Below the pieces are notes generated by a model that saw only the letters and a program-made list of their open reading frames with translations, was not told where the DNA came from and made no database searches. From Caldilineaceae bacterium (GTDB taxonomy: Bacteria > Chloroflexota > Anaerolineae > Caldilineales > Caldilineaceae): a stretch of 64,000 bases of DNA. Positions within the stretch are counted from its first letter, which is position 1; every line of letters starts with the position of its first letter. The stretch lies in assembly GCA_020846635.1 (NCBI GenBank), contig JADLDO010000020.1, positions 62,001 to 126,000 on the forward strand. Direction: 5' to 3'. Positions 1 through 10,062 of this stretch are shown here, piece after piece. A program made the position numbers and the translations under genes.

Positions 1-503
1 AGGGCTGGAAGCAAGTGGTGGATGGCAACAATGCCAGCGATGTAGGCGACTTCCGTCCGGGGATGGACGCAGCGCGCGAGCGCGGTGTGCGTTCGCCGCT
101 GCTGGAGGCCCAGATCACCAAAGCCGAGGTGCGGGCAATTGCTCAACATTTGGGCTTGCCGGTGTGGGACAAGCCCGCGATGGCCTGTCTTTCGTCGCGC
201 GTGCCCCACGGCACAGCGATTACGCCCGAACTCTTGCGCCAGATCGAGGACGCTGAGGATGTGCTGGTTGCGTTGGGCTTCGCCCAATTCCGCGTGCGCC
301 ACCATAAAGAGATTGCGCGCATTGAACTGCCCGCCGAAGACTTCCCCCGCGCCATCGCACAGCACGAAACGATTGTCAAGGGAGTTAAGGCCGCGGGCTA
401 TCGCTTTGTGACGCTGGACTTGGCGGGTTTCCGCAGCGGTTCGCTCAATGGCGCAAGTGCCGCGTCGGTGGTCGTGCCTGTGAGTGATCTGCTCTCGCTA
501 TGA
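1..503 (+). CDS. larE: LarE, ATP-dependent sacrificial sulfur transferase (3' part)
   Basis: The reading frame is open from the left edge (from base 3) and ends at 503, so this is the C-terminal ~165 residues of the protein. The motif DGNNASDVGDFRPGM and the later PAMACLSSRVPHG stretch are typical of LarE, which builds the nickel-pincer nucleotide cofactor of lactate racemase-type enzymes by transferring sulfur to a pyridinium dicarboxylate mononucleotide. The Cys in ACLSSR probably corresponds to the sacrificial cysteine of single-Cys LarE proteins. The ATP-binding PP-loop lies outside the window. The stop overlaps the next gene's ATG by 4 nt (ATGA), indicating translational coupling with larC. 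Confidence 0.9.
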   Translation, partial: GWKQVVDGNNASDVGDFRPGMDAARERGVRSPLLEAQITKAEVRAIAQHLGLPVWDKPAMACLSSRVPHGTAITPELLRQIEDAEDVLVALGFAQFRVRHHKEIARIELPAEDFPRAIAQHETIVKGVKAAGYRFVTLDLAGFRSGSLNGASAASVVVPVSDLLSL

Positions 504-1720
504 TTGCTTATTTAGATATGCCGTCGGGTATCTCCGGCGATATTTTTCTGGGTTGCCTGGTGGATGCCGGTTGGCCGCTAGAGAAGCTGCGCGCCACCAT
601 CGAACGGTTGGGGTTGCCCCCAGGCAGTTGGAGCGTTAAACAAGAGCGAGTGATGCGCGGGCCATTGGCGGCTACGCTGCTCAAAGTGGAGGCGGCAGAA
701 GGCGACCAGCATCGCCACCTCCACCATATTGCCGCCATTCTCGACCAGGCTGACCTGCCGCAAGCGGTCAAAAGTCGCAGCCTGGCAGTCTTTCAGCGGT
801 TGGCCGAGGCAGAGGCCGCGGTACATGGTTCCAGCGTTGAGGAAGTCCACTTTCACGAAGTCGGCGCGATGGATGCCATCATTGACGTGGTGGGTGTTTG
901 TGCCGGGCTGGAGGCCTTGGGCATTGGGGAACTCTATGCTTCTGCGGCACCGCTGGGCGAGGGCTGGACGAACAGCGCGCATGGACGGATTCCGCTGCCT
1001 GCGCCCGCAACCCTGGCAATCCTGAGCGGGGTAGGCGCGCCCACACGACCGGCTCCAGGGCCAGGCGAGTTGGTGACACCGACGGGCGCGGCATTGATCG
1101 CAGAATTAGCCACCTTTCGCCAGCCGCCCATGCGTCTCCAGCGCATTGGGCTGGGGGCCGGACGCAAGGAGTTTGTGTGGCCGAATGTGGCGCGCTTGTG
1201 GTTGGGCCAAGCCGATTCGATGAGTGGGCCAGAAATTTTTGGCGGGGGGCAGATCGAGGCGATGGTGCTGTTGGAGACGAATATTGACGACATGAACCCG
1301 GAGCTTTATGCCGGGGTCAGCCGCGCCTTGTTTGCCGCGGGTGCGCGCGATGTCTGGTTGGCTTCCATTCAGATGAAGAAGGATCGCCCCGCTGTGCAGT
1401 TGAGTGTCCTGGCTCCTGCTACAGATGAGGTCGCGCTGGTGACGACGCTGCTGCATGAGACGACCACGCTGGGGGTGCGGGTGCAGCCGGTGACCCGTTA
1501 TGCCGCGGCGCGCACGCTGGAAACGGTGGCAACACAATTTGGTAAGGTCGCAGTCAAGGTGAAGTGGATTGACGGGGAAGCTGTGGGGGCCAAGCCAGAG
1601 CATGAGGAATGTGCGCGGCTGGCACAAGCGCATGGTGTCCCTGTGCGTGTTGTCTATGAGGCCGCGGCTGCGGCGGCGTATACAACGCTGCTGGCTGCGG
1701 TTTCTCTGAAGTCCCCCTGA
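500..1720 (+). CDS. larC: LarC, nickel insertion enzyme for pincer cofactor
   Basis: This 406-residue protein starts MIAYLDMPSGISGDIFLGCL, the characteristic N-terminus of LarC (formerly DUF111). It contains the His-rich segment GDQHRHLHHI, the motif VHFHEVGAMDAIIDVVG and the C-terminal LETNIDDMNPE block. LarC is the CTP-dependent nickel insertase (cyclometallase) completing the nickel-pincer nucleotide. In some lactobacilli it is split into larC1/larC2 joined by a programmed frameshift; here it is one continuous frame. It overlaps larE by 4 nt. LarA and LarB are not in the window, so the enzyme that uses the cofactor is unknown. Confidence 0.93.
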   Translation: MIAYLDMPSGISGDIFLGCLVDAGWPLEKLRATIERLGLPPGSWSVKQERVMRGPLAATLLKVEAAEGDQHRHLHHIAAILDQADLPQAVKSRSLAVFQRLAEAEAAVHGSSVEEVHFHEVGAMDAIIDVVGVCAGLEALGIGELYASAAPLGEGWTNSAHGRIPLPAPATLAILSGVGAPTRPAPGPGELVTPTGAALIAELATFRQPPMRLQRIGLGAGRKEFVWPNVARLWLGQADSMSGPEIFGGGQIEAMVLLETNIDDMNPELYAGVSRALFAAGARDVWLASIQMKKDRPAVQLSVLAPATDEVALVTTLLHETTTLGVRVQPVTRYAAARTLETVATQFGKVAVKVKWIDGEAVGAKPEHEECARLAQAHGVPVRVVYEAAAAAAYTTLLAAVSLKSP

Positions 1721-1771
1721 ACCGCTAATGTCGAGTTTTGTGATGCGTGATTGAGCAAGAGGAGATACGCT

Positions 1772-2629
1772 ATGATTCGCAAGCAGACCTTTGGCCGTAC
1801 TGGACATGAAAGCACTGTGACGATCTTTGGCGCGGCTGCGTTGGGCCGCGTGACCCAAGCGGAGGCGGACAGGACGTTGGATGTGCTGTTGGAATATGGC
1901 GTCAACCATATTGATACCGCTGCCTCCTATGGCGATGCCGAACTGCGTATGGGGCCGTGGATGGCGGAGCACCGCAGACACTTCTTCTTGGCAACCAAGA
2001 CGGGTGAGCGTACCTATGCTAAGGCAAAGGAGGAGATTCAACGCTCGCTGGAGCGGATGCGCGTCGATCAAGTTGATTTGATCCAACTGCATAATCTGGT
2101 ACACCCGGACGATTGGGATATTGCGATGGGGCCAGGGGGGGCGTTGGAGGCGGCAGTGGAGGCGCGCGAGCAGGGGTTGGTGCGCTTTATCGGCGTCACA
2201 GGACATGGCTTGACAGTTGCCGCCATGCACCGGCGCAGCTTGCTCCAATTCGACTTTGACTCGGTGCTGCTGCCCTATAACTATGCGCTGATGCAGAACG
2301 GCAGGTATGCCAACGACTTCGACCGGCTGATCGACCTTTGCGAGGAGCGCAATGTGGCAGTGCAGACGATCAAGGCGATCACGCGCGGGCCGTGGGGCAG
2401 CCTGGAGCATACCCACAACACATGGTATCAGCCGCTTACCGAGCAAGAGGACATTGACAAAGCGGTGCATTGGGTGATAGGGCGCGCTGGTCTGTTCCTT
2501 AACACGGTGGGCGATACGCAACTTGTGCCCAGGGTTTTTGACGCGGCCAGCCGTTTCAACAGCCGCCCGACGGACGAGGAAATGGCCCAGGTGATGAGTG
2601 AGGAGCGGATGACCTCACTGTTTGCGTGA
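1772..2629 (+). CDS. Aldo/keto reductase
   Basis: This 285-residue AKR-fold oxidoreductase has the full catalytic tetrad: Asp48 and Tyr53 in [12 protein letters not shown], Lys76 in LATKTGER and His107 in LIQLHNL. It should reduce a carbonyl substrate with NAD(P)H in the cytosol; the substrate cannot be told from sequence. The ATG at 1772 is chosen because AAGAGGAG lies 8-14 nt upstream and the family N-terminus ([11 protein letters not shown]) begins there; an in-frame TTG at 1751 is less likely. No C-terminal ferredoxin-like cysteines are present, unlike some related AKRs. It lies 51 nt after larC and is followed by a strong terminator. Confidence 0.9.
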   Translation: MIRKQTFGRTGHESTVTIFGAAALGRVTQAEADRTLDVLLEYGVNHIDTAASYGDAELRMGPWMAEHRRHFFLATKTGERTYAKAKEEIQRSLERMRVDQVDLIQLHNLVHPDDWDIAMGPGGALEAAVEAREQGLVRFIGVTGHGLTVAAMHRRSLLQFDFDSVLLPYNYALMQNGRYANDFDRLIDLCEERNVAVQTIKAITRGPWGSLEHTHNTWYQPLTEQEDIDKAVHWVIGRAGLFLNTVGDTQLVPRVFDAASRFNSRPTDEEMAQVMSEERMTSLFA

Positions 2630-2664
2630 GATTTGTTTGCGTAAGAAGTTCTCGCTTGAAGTAG

Positions 2665-2701
2665 AGAGCGCCGCCGGTTTGATCCGGCGGCGCTCTTTTT
2701 T
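2665..2701 (+). terminator. Rho-independent terminator after the larE-larC-AKR run
   Basis: A perfect 13-bp GC-rich stem (2665-2677 with 2684-2696) with loop TTTGAT is followed by a T-run. It sits 35 nt past the reductase stop. Confidence 0.9.
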
Positions 2702-2929
2702 GCGATGGATGATGGGATCACCCGCGAAGCTTTGGCCGCGCCTCTTTAGATTTGCCTCCTAAATACTATCTAACGCTGTACCCGTATTCTGTATCACGTC
2801 CTCTATGTTTCCGGTTGGTTTCTGCTAATGTGATCGATGTACAAGGAAGTCTCCGGGCTGTGGCCTCGCGCAGCTACAGACTGCGGCATGTCGTTCGTAC
2901 AAATTCCCGTAGAGAAATGGATACAGTTC

Positions 2930-3832
2930 ATGATTTTGCGACTCGATAGAATTGCAATTGATCTACCTGAACCGAAAGCACCCTCACCCAACGCAGCCTC
3001 GGCAGTGCAGGAATTGATGGGTGGTCGTTTTGGCGAGATGTCCACGTTAATGAACTATACCTTTCAGTCGTTCAACTTCCGCGGGCGCGATAAACTACGA
3101 CCTTTCTATGACTTGATTGCCAATATCGCTGCTGAGGAGTACAGTCACATTGAGTTGGTTGCGTATACGATCAACCTCTTGCTGACCAACAGCACAGCGC
3201 AGGGTACGGACCCCACCAAGACGCCATTGGCATCGGCGTTGGACGCACGCAACCACTATCATTTCATTGCCAGCGGGCAGACGGCATTGCCGGTAGACTC
3301 GATGGGCAATCCGTGGAACGGTTCCTATGTTTTCTCCAGCGGTAATCTCAAGTTGGACTTGCTCCACAACTTCTTCTTGGAGTGTGGCGCGCGCGGCAAC
3401 AAGATTCGCGCCTACGAGATGACTGACGATCCGACCGCGCGGGCCATGATCGGCTATCTGTTGGTGCGCGGTGGGGTGCATGTGGTTGCCTATGCACGGG
3501 CATTGGAAAAGTTGACGGGGGCCGACCTGAAGCCGCTCTTTCCCATTCCCGACATCAGCAACCAAAAGTTCCCCGAAGCGCGCAAGCTGGAGGATCAAGG
3601 ACTGCATCGCATTATGTTCCGCTTTAGCCCGGAAGATTACCGGGAACTCAGCAAAGTGTGGAATGGGCCACATCCAGAGGATGGCAGCGAACTGGTGGTA
3701 GAGGACGCCATTCCCGCGGGTGCGCCACCGCCGAACTTGCCGGAAGAGCCACAACTGACAGCTCCCGGTGTCGATCCTGAAATGCTGCGCGACATGATGA
3801 GTTGGATGGAGAACGGCAAGAGGTTCCGCTAG
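2930..3832 (+). CDS. Manganese catalase family protein
   Basis: This 300-residue dimanganese catalase-like protein disproportionates hydrogen peroxide. Candidate metal ligands fit the family pattern: Glu36 (RFGEMS), Glu70 and His73 (AAEEYSHIE), Glu151 (FFLECGAR) and His184 (GGVHVVAY). The start at 2930 (MILRLDRIAIDLPEP) matches the family N-terminus; upstream in-frame ATGs from 2837 would add about 31 residues with no family resemblance. The C-terminus is a Pro-rich tail. The gene is flanked by terminators, so it is probably monocistronic. No OxyR or PerR site was recognised. Confidence 0.9.
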   Translation: MILRLDRIAIDLPEPKAPSPNAASAVQELMGGRFGEMSTLMNYTFQSFNFRGRDKLRPFYDLIANIAAEEYSHIELVAYTINLLLTNSTAQGTDPTKTPLASALDARNHYHFIASGQTALPVDSMGNPWNGSYVFSSGNLKLDLLHNFFLECGARGNKIRAYEMTDDPTARAMIGYLLVRGGVHVVAYARALEKLTGADLKPLFPIPDISNQKFPEARKLEDQGLHRIMFRFSPEDYRELSKVWNGPHPEDGSELVVEDAIPAGAPPPNLPEEPQLTAPGVDPEMLRDMMSWMENGKRFR

Positions 3833-3861
3833 CAGACCGCAAAGTATAGGGATTCAGTCAT

Positions 3862-3905
3862 AAAGCAGGAGCACCGTCCGGTCGCACCGACGATGCTCCT
3901 GCTTT
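3862..3905. terminator. Bidirectional terminator between catalase and alpha-2-macroglobulin
   Basis: A perfect 12-bp inverted repeat (3862-3873 with 3894-3905) begins with AAA and ends with TTT, so it can act on both strands of this convergent junction. Confidence 0.8.
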
Positions 3906-3954
3906 TGTGTCATCTACTCGCAGAGAGGGAGATCCCTCCTGCGCCTGCCCTACT

Positions 3955-6900
3955 CTATTCCACGATCACCTTGTCGCTGGCGGAACGGCCAAAGACTTCG
4001 GGCGTGTACATCTCCTCGGCCTTTGCCGGGGGGACAACGAACTCGCCGGGCGTGGTGGCGCGGGCGACGTAGGAGTAGGAGTAGACCCCTTCCCAGAGCA
4101 GCGTGGTGAAGGCCTCGGCTCGTTCATCGCGCAGGTTCTGATGTTCATACCAGGGCCACCACCACCACCATCCCACCGGGCGAGCATTGGGATCGGCGGG
4201 TACGTCCTCGGAGACAGCCAGCGCCGGGTTGATGATCTCCAGGCCTGCGGGCAGCGGGTCTACCAACGCCACATGATAGCGGCGCGTGTTGGCGACCATG
4301 TTGATCTGGACGCGCACGCGTGCCCCGGCTTTGATGTGCCAGGTGCCATCCTCGTCGCGGATGACATCTGCGGCGTCGTCAACGGGTTCATAGACACGCT
4401 GCACAGTGAAGCCCATATCCAGCGGGTCGATATCGAGGTCGGTGGGTGCATAGCGCAGCCCCAGGCGATAGTAGAGACGCCCATCACCTTCCTTCGAGAG
4501 CGTAATATCCTGGAGATCGTCCGCTTCCGGCTCCACCAGATAGCTCATGGGTACAGTGGTAGCTTGCGTTTCGGTGGTGCGTCCTGCAAAGGTGTGTTCA
4601 GCCACATAGGTATCGCCCAGCCAGAGCCGCGCCACAAAGTCGGGTGTGACCGACTCGAAGGTGTTGAAGTAGCGATCCAGCGCCACCAGGACAAAGACAT
4701 TCTCTTGGGTATTCTGCCAGCGCCCAGCAGTGCGATGGGCGAGCAGGCCGTTGACGACCTTGGGGATCAAGTCGCTGTCGGGCTGGTCGTTGATCAAGGC
4801 ATCCAGCACAATGGCATCGGTGCGCCGGTTGGAGTGGAGCATGAGATAGGCATCATCGCCATAGGAGGTGATGAAGTTGGCCGCGGAGGCAGTCTCAACG
4901 GCGCGGTTGTTGATAAAGCGGCGAATCTGGTCTACTTGCTCCACAGAGGCGGGATCGTCGCTCAACACGTGCCAGAGCCAGGCGATGGCCTCTAGCGACT
5001 GTTGTTCGAGCGGGTACGCTGCCAGCAATTGCCGCGCCTTCGCCGTGTCTACATCGCCCATCAGGTCACGCACATAGACGGCATAGGTGCTGAGCGCATG
5101 ACGAGTCATGGCGCTGTACCAGGATGGGTAGTACTGCTCAATGTTGCGTAGATGGTCGAGCGCGCGGTTGAGCATCTCGTCGGGCACGTCATAGCCCTTT
5201 TCTTTGGCACGCACAAGCGCATGGGTGACGTGGATACTGTAGTAGGGGACAGATTCACGCCCGCGGCTCCAAATGGGGAAGCCGCCATCGTCATTTTGGA
5301 AAGTGCCTAGGCGGGTGATGTCGCGCGCCATCGATTTTTCGATTTCGTCGGGCGAAGGCAATCCCACCGCATCGAAGGCGGTGAGGACATCGCGCAGCGC
5401 GGCCACGCCGAGAATCCGCGACGCAATCTGCTCAGAACATTCGTAGGGATATGAAGTGAGATAGAGCAGGGCATCGGTTAGTTCTTGCAGCGCAGTTGAT
5501 GAGGTGGAAACCTCCAAGCCGCCAAACTGCGGGAAGACCTCCTGCGGTTTGGCAAGCGGTTGGACAATGGCCCCTTCATCAATGACGCCGTAGGTGGCGA
5601 AGGCTTCGGTCGTGGCGGGGGTGTAGACGGGCAAATCCACCGTGGCGGCGTCGGCGAATTCGCCGGATGCCGCAGCGATCTGGAGACGAGCCTGACCGGC
5701 GTTGAGCGTTGTCGCCGGGAAGCGTACCTCGCGGCGATCGTTGGCGGGGATTTCAATCTGCTGCCCTGCGCCCTCGGTGAGTTGCAGATTGCCTGCTCGC
5801 ACCACCACATCCACGGTCATCGCTTCGTCGGTCTGGTTTTGCACAACCACCGGCAGTTCAAAGCGGTCGCCAAAGTTGAGGAAGCGCGGGGCCGATGGGC
5901 GTACCATCAGCGGCAGGCGGGCGGTGAGATTGGTTTCGGTGGAGCCAAAGTGTGTGCCATCGGCGACGGCTACCACCATGACACGGTAGCGGGTCAGGTT
6001 ATCGGGCAACTTGACGGGCAGCGAGGCATGGCCTTCGGCATCGGTGCGAATGGCAGGGTCGAAGGTTGCCAATGGGTTGAAGTCGGTGCGTACGGTAATC
6101 GCTTGCTGCTCACCAGAGGCTGCTTGAGAAGCAGTAGACGCATCAGCCTCCTCCACAGCCGCCATATCCATCGCCGCTGCCGGAGCCTCAGCAGGAGCGG
6201 CGGCTGCCATCGTGGGCATAGCGCCACCGGCTGCCCTGGCCGACTCGGCTTCCATGTTATCCGTAACGCCCTTTGCTAACTCTCCGGCGGTGGCAAGCAC
6301 TAAAGCCGCGCGACCGTAAGCGGCGCTGCGGTTGGAATAGCGTTCTTGATAGAAGGTCGTAACCGGGTCGGCTAATTGGTAGTTGGTCAGGGCCAGGATA
6401 GCTTCATCCACCACGACTACGGCAAGCTCAGCGTCTTGCACAGGCGCGCCGTTGGCATCCACCACCGTCAGATCGAGCGATGTTTCGCCGCCGGGCGCGA
6501 GTTCGGTCATTGCCAGCGTGGCTGTGATCGCCAACTGGCGTGTGAGCGGCGGCACAAGCAGGTTGATCTCCCCAGAGGCATAGGCCGGACGCGTGGGCAG
6601 GTCGGGCAGCGGTTCGCCATCATTGCCGGTGCGCTGCGCTTCGCCCACCAGTTCTGCATTGACATAAACATTGGGGATGTGCGCTTCTTCAATGGGCACG
6701 CGCAGCGTGTAAGTGCCTTCGGTGATGCTGAAGGTTTCTGTGTCAATGATGCCATTGCGGCTGAGGGTGACAAGCGCTTGCGCCGGACTAAAGGGCGACT
6801 GGATCAGGATCTCCGCTGTATCTCCCGGCTGGTAGCTCTCCTTGTCGGGGATGAGGGTCGCCTCCTCCTGTTCGACATTGCGCGCCGCGGGGCGACTGCC

Positions 6901-9900
6901 GCCGCTGACCCAGCGCGTTAACTCGGTCTGGTTGGCGCGCCCTGCGCTGTCCTCAATGGTGGCGGTGATGCGATATTCGCCACCCAACTCGGTTGTAAAG
7001 GTGCAACTGACAGGCGCCAGTTGTGAGCCGACATTGCATGTTTGCGGCTCGCCTGCGATCTGCTGCCAGGAGCCATTTCTATATTCCCAGGTCATGCGTA
7101 TGGCTTGCATGGCGATTGGGCGATCTTCGACAGGGTTGCCATCCAGGTCGGTGACAATGGCCTGAATTTCGAGCGGGTCGCCCTGCTCGACAAAGGTGCT
7201 TGCGCTGCGTAGACCCACATAGAGGCTGGCGGGATGGACAAGCAGGTTGGTGGAGGATGACCAGGCTTGGCGGTTGACATCCATCACCACGGCGGCGGCG
7301 TTGACGCTCCACGGGCGGGGTGTGCCGCTGCCTGCGATGAAGTCCATTTGCAGGTAGTGTGTGCCTGATGCGTCGGTTTGACTCACATAATTGTAGGCTG
7401 ACGAACCCATCTCCGGCTCACTGTAGTACCACCAGGGAACCCACTTGCCAAAGGTAAAATCGGGCCAGTTCGGGGGCGAATAATAGCCGGGTGAGGCGGT
7501 GACATTCCATGTGGTTTCGGCGCCGGGCAGCGGCCCACCGGCGAAATAGGAGGCATTGACGGCAACCTCGGCGCTTTCGCCTATGAAGTAGGGGCCTTTG
7601 CCCTCGGTGCGCGCTGCCACCTCAAATTCCGGGCGGCGGAACTCTTGGATTTGGAAGGAGTGATAGTAATCGGTGAGGTAAACGCCGGAAGCGCCATTGA
7701 TCGTCAGTTGGACATTGGCATAGCCCAAGTTGGCTGCGGTGGGCAGGGTAAAGGAGAAATCGAAGCCACCCAGGTTGTTAACATCGGTGATCTCGTCGAA
7801 CAGTTGGCTGCCCTGCGGGTCAAAGACCTGGTAGCGCACCGAGGTTGCCCCACTGAGCAGACTGACATCGCCCCCTTTTTCGTTGCCGATGCGCCGCACC
7901 CAGCCCTTGAGATGGACCTGCTCGCCGGGGCGATACATGGCGCGGTCGTCAAAGACATACCAGCGCATCTCATCCTGGATCGGGCTGCGAAGCCAGCCGT
8001 CGCTGTACCAGGGATAGAGGCTGCGCGGCAGGATGGCAATATCATCGCCTTGCTGGGCGACCAACAACTGCGCTTGTGTCGTGGGCAGGGGAAGATGGGC
8101 TACGCCATCCGCACCGGTGACACCTGTGCTGTCTGTACCCAGGAGAGAGACATCGACACCGGGCAGGGGCGCGCCATCTTGGAGCGCTGTGGCCCAGGCG
8201 ATCATCTCTGTGCTGTCGTTAAAGGCATCCAGACCGATTTGCGTGACCTGTACCCAGGCAATAACCGCTTCGCCCAGACTGCTTCTGCGTCCAAAGAAGG
8301 GGTTCGACGGGTAATCAACGATCAGTAGCAGATGCCCTGTCGATCCTGTGAGTGCGCTGCTCAGGTCAATTGAGGTCTCCACCAGGGCATCGTTGGCCCC
8401 TCCCACGGAGATGATAGAGGAAACCACCTCGCGTCCTGGGGGTGTTGGCGGATTTTCTTGCCAGCGGTTGTTATAGAACGCGATATAGGCCGCCCAGTCA
8501 TCGGGTGTGACTGCATAGGCGCGCACGCGCAGCCGTTGGTAGTTGATCGAATAGACGGTGAAACTGGGGGTAGCTGCGGATGGATCGACCGTGACGAGCG
8601 CATTGTTTGTGCCATAGAGGGACTGCTCTGCCGGGCCTGTGGTAAACGTTACCGTCTGGTCGCTGCCCAGCGTTTGGCCGAATTGGTCCAGCAGATCGCC
8701 GTCGAGGGTAACTTTGTAGGTTGTGCGTCCTACGGTTGCACCGCTGAGTTGCAGCGTATAGCCAAAGTTGTTGATGATAAGACCGGGAATCTCCGGCTCG
8801 ACCGTAATCCAGTTTTCGTCAAAGGCTGTTTGATCCAGGGGGTTATTAAAGGTGATCTCAAAGGGCGTCATGGGCGGGCATTTATCGCCACCCCACGAAC
8901 AGCGCGATTGTTCAATACGTAAAGGCGCATAGGTGGTGAAGCTGAACGATTGCGCTGCCTCGGTGGTGCGCGGGCCTTCGGCAGAGGGTGTGCCAGGGCC
9001 GATATTGACCACGACCGTGGTATTGGCGGGGAACTCCTCCGTTGCGCGGAAAGCTACCCAACGTCCACCGCCTACCCGTTTTGCCAGCGCGGCGATGTTC
9101 GCGTTTGCAGCGACTTCCTCGGCGCTCGCCTGCGCTATCTCATAGGTGCGCCCGCCTGCGGTGACGCTGATGGTTTTCAGCACAGCCGCCGGGTCAATCA
9201 GTTGATCAAAACCGGCAAAGAGCAAGACACTGCGCGGTTGAGGCCCATAGCTCGGCGCATAATAGGTGAGTTTGGGGGCCGGGGTGGCAAAGGTCCATGT
9301 GACCGTCTCCGCCAGTTTGCCGCCGGTTGCCGACTGTGTGCCCGCGGGTATTTCGGCGGTGAAGGTGGTCGCCATCGGGAAGCGTTCATTTTCGCCCCCC
9401 GCATATTCAAAGGTGAGCGTTTGCGTGCCTACCCAGCGCCAGATGCCTGGAACTTCGGGTGTCAGCTTGACAGGCACATCGGCAGCGCTCAAGGCGTCTA
9501 CGGTTGCCAATGGAACCATCGGCTGGTTGAAGGTGACACTGAGGAAAGGAGCCAGCGGGATTTCCCCTTCGGGCGCAAAGCGCAATACCTCAAGCGGGCC
9601 GCTGGTGACGGCTGCGGTCATCTCCACGCTTTGGGTTGCGGGGAAGGTGGTGGTGATTGTATCAAACGCCTGCGGTGGGCGCAGCGATTCTTCGGGCAGG
9701 CGGAAATCCTGTACATCCCCGGCTTCCGTGGCGAGAGGGGGCAGCCGATCTGCGATCACTTGTACCGCTGCTTCGTCGAGCGGTGTGGCAGGCGCAGATG
9801 GGACGCTCTCCACCGGCTGAAGCTGCTCTTGGCCTTCGCTCAATACGATCTGAAGCCCTGTGCCGCTCTCGCCGGAACTGCTCGCTCCGTCTGTGCGAAT

Positions 9901-10062
9901 TTTCTGGCTTGGGTTGCGTAAAATTGGAGCCATCCTGCTAGATGCCTGTACCTGGTTGTTGACGGTTAAGAGTGGGGCTGCAACCATGCCGGCAATCAGC
10001 ACAATTGCGAGTAGGGCCAACGTACGTCGGCTGCGCGCCCAACGGCGCATGACTCCGCGCAT
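3955..10062 (-). CDS. Alpha-2-macroglobulin family protease-trap protein
   Basis: This 2035-residue exported protein has an N-terminal hydrophobic signal or anchor (about residues 13-34) without a lipobox. Macroglobulin-type beta domains and a carboxypeptidase-regulatory-like segment follow, then an Ala-rich stretch near residues 1265-1315. A thioester-type motif Cys1542-Ser-Glu-Gln1545 (YECSEQ) sits at the start of an alpha-helical toroid-like domain. Bacterial homologues (YfhM/MagD type) trap attacking proteases by covalent capture after bait cleavage. CSEQ keeps the Cys and Gln of the usual CLEQ. GGAG lies 8-10 nt before the ATG. Unlike in E. coli, no PBP1C gene is adjacent; the PBP pair is about 32 kb away. 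Confidence 0.88.
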   Translation of the reverse strand: MRGVMRRWARSRRTLALLAIVLIAGMVAAPLLTVNNQVQASSRMAPILRNPSQKIRTDGASSSGESGTGLQIVLSEGQEQLQPVESVPSAPATPLDEAAVQVIADRLPPLATEAGDVQDFRLPEESLRPPQAFDTITTTFPATQSVEMTAAVTSGPLEVLRFAPEGEIPLAPFLSVTFNQPMVPLATVDALSAADVPVKLTPEVPGIWRWVGTQTLTFEYAGGENERFPMATTFTAEIPAGTQSATGGKLAETVTWTFATPAPKLTYYAPSYGPQPRSVLLFAGFDQLIDPAAVLKTISVTAGGRTYEIAQASAEEVAANANIAALAKRVGGGRWVAFRATEEFPANTTVVVNIGPGTPSAEGPRTTEAAQSFSFTTYAPLRIEQSRCSWGGDKCPPMTPFEITFNNPLDQTAFDENWITVEPEIPGLIINNFGYTLQLSGATVGRTTYKVTLDGDLLDQFGQTLGSDQTVTFTTGPAEQSLYGTNNALVTVDPSAATPSFTVYSINYQRLRVRAYAVTPDDWAAYIAFYNNRWQENPPTPPGREVVSSIISVGGANDALVETSIDLSSALTGSTGHLLLIVDYPSNPFFGRRSSLGEAVIAWVQVTQIGLDAFNDSTEMIAWATALQDGAPLPGVDVSLLGTDSTGVTGADGVAHLPLPTTQAQLLVAQQGDDIAILPRSLYPWYSDGWLRSPIQDEMRWYVFDDRAMYRPGEQVHLKGWVRRIGNEKGGDVSLLSGATSVRYQVFDPQGSQLFDEITDVNNLGGFDFSFTLPTAANLGYANVQLTINGASGVYLTDYYHSFQIQEFRRPEFEVAARTEGKGPYFIGESAEVAVNASYFAGGPLPGAETTWNVTASPGYYSPPNWPDFTFGKWVPWWYYSEPEMGSSAYNYVSQTDASGTHYLQMDFIAGSGTPRPWSVNAAAVVMDVNRQAWSSSTNLLVHPASLYVGLRSASTFVEQGDPLEIQAIVTDLDGNPVEDRPIAMQAIRMTWEYRNGSWQQIAGEPQTCNVGSQLAPVSCTFTTELGGEYRITATIEDSAGRANQTELTRWVSGGSRPAARNVEQEEATLIPDKESYQPGDTAEILIQSPFSPAQALVTLSRNGIIDTETFSITEGTYTLRVPIEEAHIPNVYVNAELVGEAQRTGNDGEPLPDLPTRPAYASGEINLLVPPLTRQLAITATLAMTELAPGGETSLDLTVVDANGAPVQDAELAVVVVDEAILALTNYQLADPVTTFYQERYSNRSAAYGRAALVLATAGELAKGVTDNMEAESARAAGGAMPTMAAAAPAEAPAAAMDMAAVEEADASTASQAASGEQQAITVRTDFNPLATFDPAIRTDAEGHASLPVKLPDNLTRYRVMVVAVADGTHFGSTETNLTARLPLMVRPSAPRFLNFGDRFELPVVVQNQTDEAMTVDVVVRAGNLQLTEGAGQQIEIPANDRREVRFPATTLNAGQARLQIAAASGEFADAATVDLPVYTPATTEAFATYGVIDEGAIVQPLAKPQEVFPQFGGLEVSTSSTALQELTDALLYLTSYPYECSEQIASRILGVAALRDVLTAFDAVGLPSPDEIEKSMARDITRLGTFQNDDGGFPIWSRGRESVPYYSIHVTHALVRAKEKGYDVPDEMLNRALDHLRNIEQYYPSWYSAMTRHALSTYAVYVRDLMGDVDTAKARQLLAAYPLEQQSLEAIAWLWHVLSDDPASVEQVDQIRRFINNRAVETASAANFITSYGDDAYLMLHSNRRTDAIVLDALINDQPDSDLIPKVVNGLLAHRTAGRWQNTQENVFVLVALDRYFNTFESVTPDFVARLWLGDTYVAEHTFAGRTTETQATTVPMSYLVEPEADDLQDITLSKEGDGRLYYRLGLRYAPTDLDIDPLDMGFTVQRVYEPVDDAADVIRDEDGTWHIKAGARVRVQINMVANTRRYHVALVDPLPAGLEIINPALAVSEDVPADPNARPVGWWWWWPWYEHQNLRDERAEAFTTLLWEGVYSYSYVARATTPGEFVVPPAKAEEMYTPEVFGRSASDKVIVE

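Noticed and set aside
1106..2521. Long open frame on the minus strand opposite larC and the reductase (471 codons)
   Set aside because: It overlaps two well-identified plus-strand genes; its translation is His/Gln/Arg-rich with no family signature.
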